A DNA stretch of 64,000 nt from positions 21,863,561-21,927,560 of the forward strand of contig NC_088775.1 in assembly GCF_954871325.1 (NCBI RefSeq), read 5' to 3'. Shown piece after piece: positions 47,848 to 59,209 of this stretch. The first letter of the stretch is position 1; each line of letters begins with the position of its first letter. The DNA comes from Gordionus sp. m RMFG-2023. Its lineage: Eukaryota > Nematomorpha > Gordioida > Chordodea > Parachordodidae. The position numbers and the translations under genes were made by a program. Under the pieces are notes generated by a model, which did not search any database, was not told the origin of the DNA, and saw only the letters and a program-made list of their open reading frames with translations.

Positions 47848-50588
47848 TAACTCGGTTACTATTAGTTATACGGATATCCCGTTTTGAGAATATTAAAGCA
47901 CAAATTGAATACTAAATAATTGCCAAGTTTCGAAAGTTATTCATAATTATTTTCGGTTTTGGCAAAGTGCCAACACTTTCTTATTTTGCTCATAATTCAC
48001 TAGCCGTTAATTCTGCTGATATGCCGTTTAAAGATTCTTAATGTTCAATTAAAGGGCTACACACTGGCATAAGAATCGCTAATTGCACCTCACATTTACT
48101 AAGAGTTCCGCTCATTTCCGCTTCTCAAATAAATAAATATAACTCGGTTACTATTAGTGATACGGATATCCCGTTTTGAGAATATTAAAGCACAAATTGA
48201 ATATTAAATAATTGCCAAGTTTCGAAAGTTATTCATAATTATTTTCGGTGGCAAAGTGCCAACACTTTCTTATTTTGCTCATAACTCACTAGCCGTTAAT
48301 TCTGCTGATATGCCGTTTAAAGATTATTAATGTTCAATTAAAGGGCTACACACTGGCATAAGAATCGCTAATTGCACCTCACATTTACAAAGAATTCCGC
48401 TTATTTCCGCTTCTCAAATAAATAAATATAACTCGGTTACTATTAGTGATACGGATATCCCGTTTTGAGAATATTAAAGCACAAATTGAATACTAATTAA
48501 TTGCCAAGTTTCAAAAGGTAATCTAATTTATTTTCGGTTTTGGCAAAGTGCCAACACTTTCTTATTTTGCTCATAACTCACTAGCCGTTAATTCTGCTGA
48601 TATGCCGTTTAAAGATTCTTAATGTTCAATTAAAGGGCTACACACTGGCATAAGAATCGCTAATTGCACCTCACATTTACAAAGAATTCCGCTTATTTCC
48701 GCTTCTCAAATAAATAAATATAACTCGGTTACTATTAGTGATACGGATATCCCGTTTTAAGAATATTAAAGCACAAATTGAATACTAAATAATTGCCAAG
48801 TTTCGAAAGTTATTCTTAATTTTTTTCGGTTTTGGCAAAGTGCCAACATTTTCTTATTTTGCTCATAACTCACTAGACGTTTATTCTGCTGATATGCCGT
48901 TTAAAGATTCTTAATGTTCAATTAAAGGGCTACACACTGGCATAAGAATCGCTAATTGCACCTCACATTTACTAAGAGTTCCGCTCATTTCCGCTTCTCA
49001 AATAAATAAATATAACTCGGTTACGGTTAATGATACGGATATCCCGTTTTAAGAATATTAAAGCACAAATTGAATACTAAATAATTGCCAAGTTTCGAAA
49101 GTTATTCTTAATTATTTTCGGTTTTGGCAAAGTGCCAACACTTTCTTATTTTGCTCATAACTCACTAGCCGTTAATTCTGCTGATAAGCCGTTTATAGAT
49201 TAATGTTCTATTAAAGGGCTACACATTGGCATAAGTATCTCTAATTGCACCTCACTTTTTATAAATAATTCCGCCTACTTCATTTTCCTCAGATAAATAA
49301 ATATTATTCGCTTGCGGTTAATGATACGGATATTCCGTTTTTAGAATATTAAAGCACAAATTGTAAACTAATTAATTGCCAAGTTTCAAAAGGTAATCTA
49401 ATTTATTTTCGGTTTTGGCAAAGTGCCAACACTTTCTTATTTTGCTCATAACTCACTAGCCGTTAATTCTGCTGATATGCTGTTTAAAGATTCTTAATGT
49501 TCAATTAAAGGGCTACACACTGGCATAAGAATCGCTAATTGCACCTCACATTTACTAAGAGTTCCGCTCATTTCCGCTTCTCAAATAAATAAATATAACT
49601 CGGTTACGGTTAATGATACGGATATCCCGTTTTAAGAATATTAAAGCACAAATTGAATACTAAATAATTGCCAAGTTTCGAAAGTTATTCTTAATTATTT
49701 TCGGTTTTGGCAAAGTGCCAACACTTTCTTATTTTGCTCATAACTCACTAGCCGTTAATTCTGCTGATAAGCCGTTTATAGATTCTTAATGTTCTATTAA
49801 AGGGCTACACATTGGCATAAGTATCTCTAATTGCACCTCACTTTTTATAAATAATTCCGCCTACTTCATTTTCCTCAGATAAATAAATATTATTCGCTTG
49901 CGGTTAATGATACGGATATCCCGTTTTTAGAATATTAAAGCACAAATTGTAAACTAATTAATTGCCAAGTTTCAAAAGGTAATCTAATTTATTTTCGGTT
50001 TTGGCAAAGTGCCAACACTTTCTTATTTTGCTCATAACTCACGAACGGTTTATTCTGCTGATGTCCGGATAGAAGTGCAATTAGGTGCAATTAAGGCTCT
50101 AAATAATGGCATAATTTTTTTTAATTGCACCTCAAGTCGTTCTGCCAACTTCACGTTTTTTAAATAGGTATAGCTCGGTTACGGTTATACATACGGATAT
50201 CCGGGTTTGAGAATATTGAAGAGCAAATCATATACTACATTATTGTTAAGTTTCAAAAAAGGATCTCTTTTATTTTCGGTTTTGGCAAAATGCCAACACT
50301 TTCTTATTTTGCTCATAACTCACGAACGGTTCATTCTGCTGATGTCCGGATAGAAGTGCAATTAGGTGCAATTAAGACTCTAAATAATGGCGTAACCTTT
50401 GTTAATTGCACCTCAAGTCGTTCTGCCAGCATCAAAATTTCACACTTTCCTTATTTTGCTCATAACTCACGAACGGTTCATTCTGCTGATGTCCGGATAG
50501 AAGTGCAATTAGGTGCAATTAAGACTCTAAATAATGGCATAATGTTTGTCAATTGCACCTCAAGTTGTTCTGCCAACTTCACGGTGCT
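47848..50588 (-). repeat. Right inverted arm of the Foldback element (tandem array)
   Basis: Inverted counterpart of 27659-32017 with about eight units of about 290 bases, a transitional unit and the same two short terminal units (50288-50588). Type B units dominate the inner half (GTTACTATTAGTGATACGGA, CTCATTTCCGCTTCTCAAAT), while types A and B alternate near the tip. The arm is 1.6 kb shorter than the left, as expected if the array expands and contracts by unequal exchange. Confidence 0.92.
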
Positions 50589-50649
50589 GCTTTATTATCT
50601 TTATAACTATAATTTAATGATTTTATTAAGTTATAATTATCGTGTATAA
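50290..50649 (+). other. Open frame in the right tip of the Foldback arm
   Basis: Same two-repeat frame as in the left tip (YFAHNSRTVHSADVRIEVQL twice). It continues past the element end into flanking hAT sequence, so its last 20-odd codons are not part of the repeat. No known family. Confidence 0.4.
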
Positions 50650-52500
50650 ATATTATTTTATTTAGATTTATAGGACATAATAATGATCTTTTAGAGTTCA
50701 GAGTGAGCCCAGCTATGGAAAATACACGTTCGCCGAGTGTGCTCATAGCTGGAACGTACAGAACCTTTCTAGCTAATATTGAAAGTTTAGGAAAATCCAA
50801 TGCTCTTATATTCCAGAAACCTAAGACATCTTTTATTTCTAAATTATAAGGCGAAAATAATGAATGACTCTTTTTCTAGACTAGTATAGTTTTGTTCCAG
50901 ATTATTGTTATGAAAAGATAAATGTTTCGTAGCCAATGACTTAGATAATCGAATTCTGAAGCAACTTCCGTCGTTTCACATTCGATTAATTAGTCCGTGT
51001 AAGGCAACAGAGAGGTAGCGTGTTGACAGAAAAACGGAGTATTATTTTTTTCCTTTAAATACTCATTTACTATGTTTATAGATTGAAAACGAGGAACCAA
51101 AAGTGCTCTTAACACCTAAGGAAAAATAAAATAAATAGATAATATTAAAAAAAGAATTTATCTATTTTAAAATACTTACTGAAGATCGGTTATTGAAAAT
51201 TTTATGATCAAATTTATTAGGCATATTTTGTTTAAGGGATGTTATGGGAGGAATATCATATTCTTTTACGATCAAATGATTTTTAATTCACTACGAAATA
51301 ATAAGAATAAATTTATGGTAAATCATTTTTGGGTGGATAAAAATTCAACAGAATTTTTTGAAGGATTTAAGAAATTTCAAAAGTTTATGCACCAAGTCCC
51401 AGTCGGAGTTAAATAATTTGAGATCCGGTTTCTTCATTCTATTTAATAGAATAAGGGTTTTAGTTATTGCCACTCACATTCCCAGCATTATTAAAATACT
51501 ATGCCAATGTGTAGGCACATTTAATTTTAAGGTTTTATATTTTTTTTCAGATATTTTGATTTGCACTATCATTATCAAACCCCAAACGATCTTCATAAAA
51601 AGGATCATTATCCAAATTTAAAATATCCGATGTAAATGATGTCGATTCTAAACATTTCCTATTTTCGATATCGTTTATATTTTCAAAACCCACTGTTTTG
51701 AATCTTGAAGCAACTATAATCTCTCACTTTTTTAATGAAGATTTTCTATTTTATTAACTTTTTTTTTATTCCATCGACTTCACTAGATTATGTAATCCAT
51801 GTCTCAAATATAAATGATGTTCATATTCTCCTAGACGAACATTTTTCTTTGCATTGGGTCCTGCATCCATAGCCATTTAAATTTCTTAAACCCTAAATCA
51901 AATTTATCTATCTCGGAAAAAATAGTTTCAGCGGTATGTTTTTGAGTGACATGATGCGTCGCCAATGTATAAAACAATATTAAAATTATTATCTATTTCG
52001 TGAAATGTAAAGGTAATAAAATTTCACCGTCTATATTTTTCCGTCTATATATCAAAAGTTATTGCACAAAATTTTGGATCTAAATTAATTTGTTCACATG
52101 TATACTTTCATTGATAAATACATCATCTAATCCACTCCACCTAAGTGTTGTTCTATCTGGTAAATCTTTTGTATCTGAAGCAATGCCATATTTATAGATA
52201 ATAAAAAGTTATAAAAACATTATGCCTTAAAAACTTGTAATATGGGATGAGATCTGTTTTATTTAAATATTCTATTATAAAATAATTAGATATTTTAACA
52301 GTTAAAATAAAAATTAAGAATGCCCTATAAAAAATTATAATGATTTTACAAATAACCTTTAGAAAATCTTGCATTCCAGTATTATTTATAGAAGAGAATG
52401 GCATTATATCCTTGCAACACATGAGAAGATAATTCCTTACCAGAATCCATTTTTTTAAAAATCTTTTATAGGGTCAGTTGCATCTTTTACTGGGTTTGAA
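50589..52500 (-). pseudogene. Transposase of the 31-kb hAT, decayed
   Basis: The C-terminal dimerisation domain at 50589-50800 reads MDFPKLSILARKVLYVPAMS, then GERVFSIAGLTLNSKRSLL. It ends at the Foldback insertion; the first bases beyond the insertion would supply a stop, so the insertion lies in the last codons. Further in, about 50820-51000 carries the helical region before that domain and about 51780-51900 carries GPNAKKNVRLGEYEHHLYL with RHGLHNLV, the histidine-containing insertion-domain motif. Several stops and frame changes are present. The N-terminal BED finger is not clearly visible and was probably in the part displaced or lost near the Gypsy cluster. Confidence 0.7.
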
Positions 52501-52859
52501 AAATAATTTTAAATTTTGTTTAGATATTTCTTCTTTACATGAAGTCATGTTTGACAAGTAGATGTGCTGATATTTTTTGGAAAAGATTGGATAACTAATT
52601 AGAAAATTCACAAATATTTTATAAATTTACTCTGAAAATAAATAATTATTTTCATCCTCACCATCTTTATCAAGTGCTATTTGCAGGTATATATTACAAA
52701 AGACTTTATCTGTAGCAACACTGGTTCTCTTATTATTTGGATCAGTTTTTAATATAACGTGTAAAATATAATATTTCAATACCTTTTCTGAATTAATAGC
52801 CTAATCTTATCTAGGTCGTTGGTCACAGACCTGGCCAAAGTGAGTGAAATGTATCAAAA

Positions 52860-54345
52860 TAATTTATTGTGTACTATTAATTAAATATTATCAGATATAT
52901 ATATATGTTTTTCTATTTTTATAAATTGTAAATAAATTGTATCTTTAAGCAAATATAAAAAATCAATTTATTTAAATACATTACAGTTCTCCCCACTATA
53001 AATTGAATTCATCATAATAACGTAATGGGAGTTTCGAAACTCTTTTTTCTAGAGTTGTATTTCCATTATGTTCTGCAATGTCCAAATCCTCAGTCATTGT
53101 CATGGGTGTTTCTTCAGCTTGTACATGAGCTTCCCTCAGTTGGTCGGCATGCTTGTTTTTTACAATACCCTCAGACTCGACATCATACAGTATCGCACTT
53201 TTCCGTTGAACCACTGTTCCTTCATGCCATCCCGCAGTCCTTTAAATTTTTATCCAAACCTTTTGCTTCTCTTTAAATTCACGGAGCCCAACGTTCCTAT
53301 CACTATATTTTTTTTGTTTCCATAACACGTTTTCAGTCCTTTCCCTCGTAGATAATTTCCATTGATCTAACGTCGTCCTGAGCGGCCTTCTAAACATCAT
53401 TTCGGCAGGGGATTTACCGGTAGTTGCGTTTGGAGGATTTCGGTGTGTAATTAAAACATTCGCTAAATTTAACTGGTCCGAGTCCCACTTCTCCCTCCAG
53501 CTTAACGCGTCTTTATCGTACGTATATAACGCTCAGCCAAACCATTCGATTTGGGGCTATAAGGGGCCGATCTAAAATGTTTTATGTTATTTTTAAAAAC
53601 AAACGTTTTGAATTCAGATCCAGTAAACTGAGTACCGTTATCTGAGACAATGTAACGAGGTAAACCAAATCTAGCGAAATAATTACGCAGATTATTTATT
53701 ACACTCGTCGAATATGTGTTAAAATTGCAACTTCAACCCATTTGGTGAAAGCGTCTACGCAAATTAACCAGTACTTTCCAGACACGGAGCCTGTCAAATC
53801 AATGTGTATTCTTTCCCAAGGTCGGGTAGGAATATTCCAATTGTATAATGGTACTTCTCTGGCTCCCGGTCTTCCTTCCTGACAACTTTTACAGTTTTTT
53901 ACGAATTCTTCAATATCTCGATCAAGATTTGTCCAGAAGATGTAGTATCTGCATAAGGATTTCATCCCCAATATCCCCGGATGTCCTCGTTGGATAACAT
54001 TCAATCATTTTTTAGGTTATCAAGAATGATGATTCTATCATTATAAAATAATAGCCCTTCTTCGAAAGAAATATTATCTTTAATTAAGATGAATTTTTTT
54101 AAACTTTCCGAATAATTATTTATATTATCAATATGCCAATGATTTTTTATTAATTTAATGATCTCTTTTAGATTTATATCATTTATTGCTTCACTTATAA
54201 CTTTACTTCGAGTGAACGATAAATCTTCTATTAAATTGATCTTTACTTCTCTAATTTCATTTCAATTTTTTTAAAACTATATTAATTTTTTCTCTCTCTA
54301 ACCCCAAACGGGACAGAGCGTCGGCTACCTTAAAAAGAAATAACG
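52860..54345 (-). mobile_element. Ty3/Gypsy fossil piece: RNase H end and integrase
   Basis: Minus-strand 3' part of a Gypsy pol gene of the Mag-like kind: the end of RNase H (VADALSRL near 54310), integrase zinc-binding region (GHPGILGM, CKSCQEGRPG) and catalytic core start (IHIDLTG, VDAFTKWVEV) at 53699-54004, then a C-terminal part to about 52990. A purine-rich tract followed by TGTAATG on the minus strand at about 52985-53000 marks the start of its 3' LTR, whose far end is unclear. Broken in a few places; middle-aged. Confidence 0.75.
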
Positions 54346-54429
54346 AAACTATAATTGATTTTTTTCAATTAAATTAAAAAGGATTTGCGCTTTATGTAAT
54401 TTTAAATAGCCGGTTGATGAACTCTTAAG

Positions 54430-55885
54430 AGCTATTTTCATCTTAGGTGTAGGGTTACCTGAGCTCGACAAAGAACTTCGGTCAAAATTTGCCGAAGGAA
54501 ATATTACTTTTGAAGATACTGTGCTAGCTATCGCGCTGTCTTCATTGGAGAAGGAAACCCTGACAGAAGTTAATAAAATAATTAAACATAAGCCTATGCA
54601 AGGTTCCAAAAATACTTATTTTAGGAATAATTATAACAACGTAAACAAATTCAATAATAATAATAATTATAATGCTAACATTCAACCATAATTTTTATAA
54701 ACCAAGTTTTAAACCTAATTTCAGTCAAAAAAAAATAATATGCTTTAGGTGCGGAAAAGCAAACTACATAGTGAAAGAGTGTAGAACGCATGCTATACAA
54801 ATGATTTTACCACGGACACCTTGCCTGTCATGCTAATAAAGCTACAATCGATGCGAAGATAAATGGGATGTAGCTTACTATGGAATTCACTGGGGCAGAG
54901 CGTAGTGTGATAAATGAGGTTACCTGGAGTCGCATAGGCAAACCAACATTATCCCCTGCTTATAAACTAGTAGGATATAACCATATCATAATCGAAATAT
55001 TGGGTAAATGTTTAGTGGAAGTCGAAGTAAAAAATATTTCAAAATTTTTATCTATTTGGGTAGTTAAGGGTAAGAATTCCCTCATTTTTGGAATGCCCTT
55101 TCTTAAAGAATTTGATATAAAACTTCCTGAAGAAGTTCGTATTAATAATATAAATATGAAAGATTCCAGTTTAAATACTATTGTTTCGAAATTTCCGCAA
55201 GTTTTCAAAAAAAAATTCGGACAAGTAAAATTACAGGAAGCCGTCATCAAGATACAACCAAATACAGTGCCAATTGCGTTGCCATCTAGAAGAATTCCAT
55301 TTCCGTTGCGTCGAACCGTTGAAGCTGAGTTGGACAGACTTTTAAATGAAGGCGTTATCGAGAAGGTGGATCTAACAAAGGCTCCAATTACTTGAGCTAC
55401 GCCAACGGTAAATAATTTAAAGAAATCCGGTGCCGTGAGGATATGCGGAGATTTTCGACAATCAACAAATATTTAGCGATAGATAACGATTTACTAACAA
55501 CTTTCTTCGACCTGACAAATAGGATCGCGGGTGGTAAAATATTTTCAACGATAGATTTAAGAGATGCATTTTTACAATTCGGAATTAGTCCAGAATGTAG
55601 AGACCTTTTAGTAATTTCGACTCATGTCAGTTATTACCGATACCAAAGAATTCCTTTTGGGTTGACTAGCACTCTGATAATATTTCAACGCTTTATGCAA
55701 AACCTATTAAAGGGAATTCCTATGGTTAGTGTATTTTTTATAATTATTGCAGGCGAGAATAATTTTGATCATATAGTTAATCTAGAAGAAGTATTAAGAA
55801 AATTTGATAAGGCTGGAGTAACAACGACGACCGATAAAATTGAGAAAAGTCAGTTACTTATTTAGGTCATGTTATTGATGAATTT
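54430..55885 (+). mobile_element. Ty3/Gypsy fossil piece: gag end, protease, RT start
   Basis: Plus-strand fragment: gag C-terminus with an Asn-rich stretch (54450-54690), zinc knuckle (CFRCGK-like, about 54740-54790), a protease-like part (about 54880-55120), then reverse transcriptase (about 55200-55865) with TIDLRDAFLQFGISPECRD and RIPFGLTST motifs. Broken, with several interruptions. It lies head to head with another RT piece on the minus strand. Probably the same family as the neighbouring pieces. Confidence 0.75.
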
Positions 55886-55889
55886 GGAA

Positions 55890-56206
55890 TTCACCCGACC
55901 GAAGATAGGATTAATGCTATAAAAAATTGTAAAACACCGTCTAAAAATACACTAACCATAGGAATTCCCTTTAATAGGTTTTGCATAAAGCGTTGAAATA
56001 TTATCGGAGTGCTAGTCAACCTAAATGGAATTCTTTGGTATCGGTAATAACCGAGGTAATAACCGACATGAGTCGAAATTACTAAAAGGTCTCTACATTC
56101 TGGACTAACTCCCAATTGTAAAAATGCATCTCTTAAATCTATCGTTGAAAATATTTTACCACCCGCGATCCTATTTGTCAGGTCGACGAAAGTTGGTAGT
56201 AAATCG
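55890..56206 (-). mobile_element. Inverted Gypsy RT fragment
   Basis: Minus-strand copy of the RT stretch at about 55480-55740, nearly identical where it overlaps (for example GATCCTATTTGTCAGGTCGA against the plus copy). It ends exactly where the next LTR element begins at 56207. The two RT pieces form a head-to-head inverted repeat about 250 bases long with a short spacer. Confidence 0.75.
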
Positions 56207-56402
56207 TGTTATATTTGAATGTTTATATATATTTTAAAAGGTTACGCTATTTGAATTATATATTTCTTACATTTTATATTATCTTGTGGAGGTCAATGTA
56301 ATTGCATATTAGTAGTAGTTAAATGACATAATTATAAAAGCCTATATATAGGAAACAATTTTATAATAAAGAATCTATTGTTTTGAGTTTGACTATAAAA
56401 AA
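56207..56402 (+). repeat. 5' LTR of the deleted Gypsy element
   Basis: About 196 bases, direct repeat of 57949-58136. It contains AAAAGGTTACGCTATTTGAA and a TATATATAGG segment that could serve as TATA box. Confidence 0.8.
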
Positions 56403-57948
56403 GGGCGATGAAATAAAAAAAAAATCTAAGTCGCGCGGTTTTCGGTCTTCGGTCAAGTTTAATAATATATAGAATTATAAAAAAATTTTCTGTTTATAAA
56501 AAAAATAAATATATATTTAGAAATTATGGATAAAATTATTCTCCAGGACTTCAAAAAGGAAGATTGTTCTATCGAGTTGATTAAATCAAATATATACTAA
56601 ATGTGAAAAATATTCCTCAAACTGACGCCACTTTAAGAAAATTATTTATAGCTTATGGATGAATAAACATTATAACTGATATCAAAAAATTACTCTATTA
56701 TAGGAATATAGAGGAGGTAGGATGGATTGACATATATAAAATAGCAAAACAACTATATAAAAATGAAAGAACTATTTTGGCATCAAGAATTGATTTCATT
56801 AGATTAAGTCGCGGGGCTACTGAATCCGTTATGAGCTATTTAAAAAATATAAAGGAGCTAGCCCGAAGATGCGAATTTGAAGACAATGTAGAACTGAGAA
56901 TTCGAGATCAATTAATCGCCGGACTAAAGATGTCACAACTGGATAAAGAACTATGATTAAGATATCCAGATACTAAAGACGAAGACCAACCGTTAAGCTT
57001 AAACAAAGTAGTAGAATTGGCTTTAGCGATGGAACGAGCCGACATAGAAATAAATAATACTGCTAAAATGGTATATAAAATCAAAGAGCCGAATAAACAT
57101 GATAATGATAATCGGATAAATCAACATGATAAAAATAATCGGCAGTATAATAATAATGATAATGATAAACGGCACTATCAAAAGGATAATAAAGCATATG
57201 TAAAAAGAGAACTAGTGCCCGGGTATAATAACTACCATACAAATAATAATAGTAATTGGAGAAAACCATGCTATTTCTCTAATCGGTTTCATGCTATTAG
57301 AAATTGTCCGGCCTACGGAAAATTGTGCAGCAAATGTAGGAAACCAAACCACTTCGCCTGTAAAGCTAAAGAAAAGATTTTGCCGGACCACTAGACGGAT
57401 TTTATTGGCTGGTAGGAATCGATGCATATTCAAAATGGATTGAGATCGTTAGAATCAAAGATACCACAAGTAAAAATTTAATAAATAGATTAGAAAAATG
57501 GCTTACACGATATGGTGTTCCACGTCAAATTGTCACAGACAATGGTCCACAATTCATTTCAAATGAATTTTACAAATGGTGCAAAAATAAGAATATACAA
57601 CACATAAAAACTACACCATACCATCTGAGAAGTAACGGATTAGTTGAAAGATGCATACAAACTATAAAAAATCGGTACTTTGCTAATAGAGAACAACCAA
57701 ATGATGAGAAAAAATGCCTTAATGAAGTATGCAAAATTCTCGTATAACGTAGAAGAAAAAGATAAAACAGTACGAAAACACGCAGATCAACTACGAATAA
57801 GGGAAGAACCAGACGAAACCAAATCAATAATACCAATTGAACCAAGTCAAAAAGGAAGGCAACCGCGTTCAACAAAAAGATTAGTAGATGAACTTGAACG
57901 GTAATAAAAAGATTGATAGACGATCTTAACTTGGTGGGAAAGAAGATA

Positions 57949-58136
57949 TGTTATATTTGAATGTTTATATATATTTTAAAAGGTTACGCTATTTGAATTA
58001 TATATTTCTTACATTTTATATTATCTTATGGAGGTCAATGTAATTGCATATTAGTAGTAGTTAAATGACATAATTATAAAAGACTATATAGGAAACAATT
58101 TTATAATAAAGAATCTATTGTTTTGACTATAAAAAA
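57949..58136 (+). repeat. 3' LTR of the deleted Gypsy element
   Basis: About 188 bases, matches 56207-56402 with a few small length differences. It is preceded by a purine-rich tract. Confidence 0.8.
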
Positions 58137-58434
58137 TGAACCTGTATTATATGGATTGTTATAAATCAAATGTTTTATAGCATATAATATTTATTAATTT
58201 TAAAAAATAAAATCGCATTTTTTAATAATTCAAAATATTTAATATTTTTTTTCTTTTAATTACAATTTATAAATAATATATAAAATGTTATTTTAATAAT
58301 AATAAATATGTATCACGCCGCCACGCCACCGAATTTTTACATCGGCTGCAGCGTGTTGAGCGCCGATATTTTTTTGGCGTCAACGTAGTCAAAAATTACC
58401 TGCGGCGGCGTAATTGGTGCGGCGCACATGTCTA

Positions 58435-59209
58435 CTTCTAGTTTTATATTATTATGTTGTTCTAAAATATTTATTTAGTTCAGTGGTGTATTGCTTAAAA
58501 ATTTTGGAAAGGTGGGGGGGGGGGGGGGTGGTACGATTTTTTACAATTATTAAAATATGATAGATATATATATATAATCAAATTTTTTTCTTACATAAGT
58601 TCTTTATATATGTAATATTTTAAAAATAATATCACAAAATTAAAAAAAATTCAATAAATTTTTAATTTCTTTGTTTTCTTTGGGCTGTATTTTTTTTTGA
58701 AAAGATTTTATTCCCCTCTCTATTTTATTCCTTTTTATATTTTGATATATGGATCTTAAATCCACTCCGATATCGAGGGACCATTAATAATTATGAACAT
58801 TAAGTTTGTCAAATTATTTACTCTTAAACTTATGATCAAATTCGTAAAAACCCCTAGTTTTAACAAGTGGGATGTAGAACTTTTTATTTTTCGCTTGGGA
58901 GACTATGTAAATGTTGATTAAAGAAAAAGTAATGGAGAAATTATGATGCGAAAAATGATTATTTTTGTTAACTAAAATTTTAATTTTTACTTTTTAATTT
59001 TTTCGCTTTTATTTTTCTTATATTAATTTTATTTTTCTTTTATTTTGATTATGCTTGTCACTTTGCATTTGATTATAGTTATTTATTTAATAAAGATTAA
59101 TAATCAGATTTATATGTATTAATTTAATCTAATAATTTTTTTTTAGTCTCCCTTAATTTTTATTCAATATAGTTTTTTCACATCAAATATAAAATAAAAT
59201 AAAACATTA
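58435..59209. other. Intergenic, hAT-like terminus with poly-G run
   Basis: No gene. CAGTGGTGTATTGC at 58481 followed by a run of 14 or more G near 58517-58530 resembles a CAGNGG-type hAT end, but no partner end or duplication was found. The rest is A+T-rich. Confidence 0.4.

Larger units (their letters stand above)
27659..50588 (+). mobile_element. Giant Foldback/NOF-like Mutator (MULE) element, 22.9 kb
   Basis: A 9-bp target duplication GCTTTATTA lies at 27650-27658 and 50589-50597. The length fits Mutator and Foldback elements. The outermost bases are inverted copies: AGGTCCGTGAAATTGGCAG at the left, AGCACCGTGAAGTTGGCAG read from the right. The arms (27659-32017 and 47848-50588) are long tandem arrays in inverted orientation, the structure that defines Drosophila Foldback elements. 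The interior encodes a MULE-type transposase, as FB-NOF does. The element sits in the end of a hAT transposase gene and itself carries an LTR element, a hAT MITE and two internal satellites. Its transposase is interrupted, so this copy is not autonomous, but ends and target duplication are crisp, so the insertion is not ancient. Confidence 0.9.
56207..58136 (+). mobile_element. Short LTR retroelement, gag and integrase core, RT absent
   Basis: LTR-like direct repeats at about 56207-56402 and 57949-58136 start TGTTATATTTGAATG and match almost throughout. A purine-rich tract (GGTGGGAAAGAAGATA) precedes the right copy. Inside are gag (about 56526-57390, ending in a zinc-knuckle-like CSKCRKPNHFACK) and directly after it an integrase core (about 57390-57720, VGIDAYSKWIEIV and IVTDNGPQFISNEF). 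Reverse transcriptase and RNase H are missing, so it is an internally deleted Ty3/Gypsy copy. LTR similarity is about 95 percent or better by eye, so fairly young. No convincing target duplication was found. Confidence 0.8.
27476..58434 (-). mobile_element. hAT transposon enlarged to 31 kb by nested insertions
   Basis: The ends are TAGACATGTGCGC at 27476 and its inverted copy GCGCACATGTCTA ending at 58434. An exact 8-bp target duplication CTTCTAGT lies at 27468-27475 and 58435-58442. Subterminal blocks on both sides are full of GGCGGCGGCG-type motifs in opposite orientation. Removing the Foldback element leaves about 8 kb, and removing the Gypsy cluster leaves a normal hAT of about 3 kb. The transposase is on the minus strand (about 50589-52500), and its reading frame would end right at the Foldback insertion point, in the base just past the target site. 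Confidence 0.9.
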
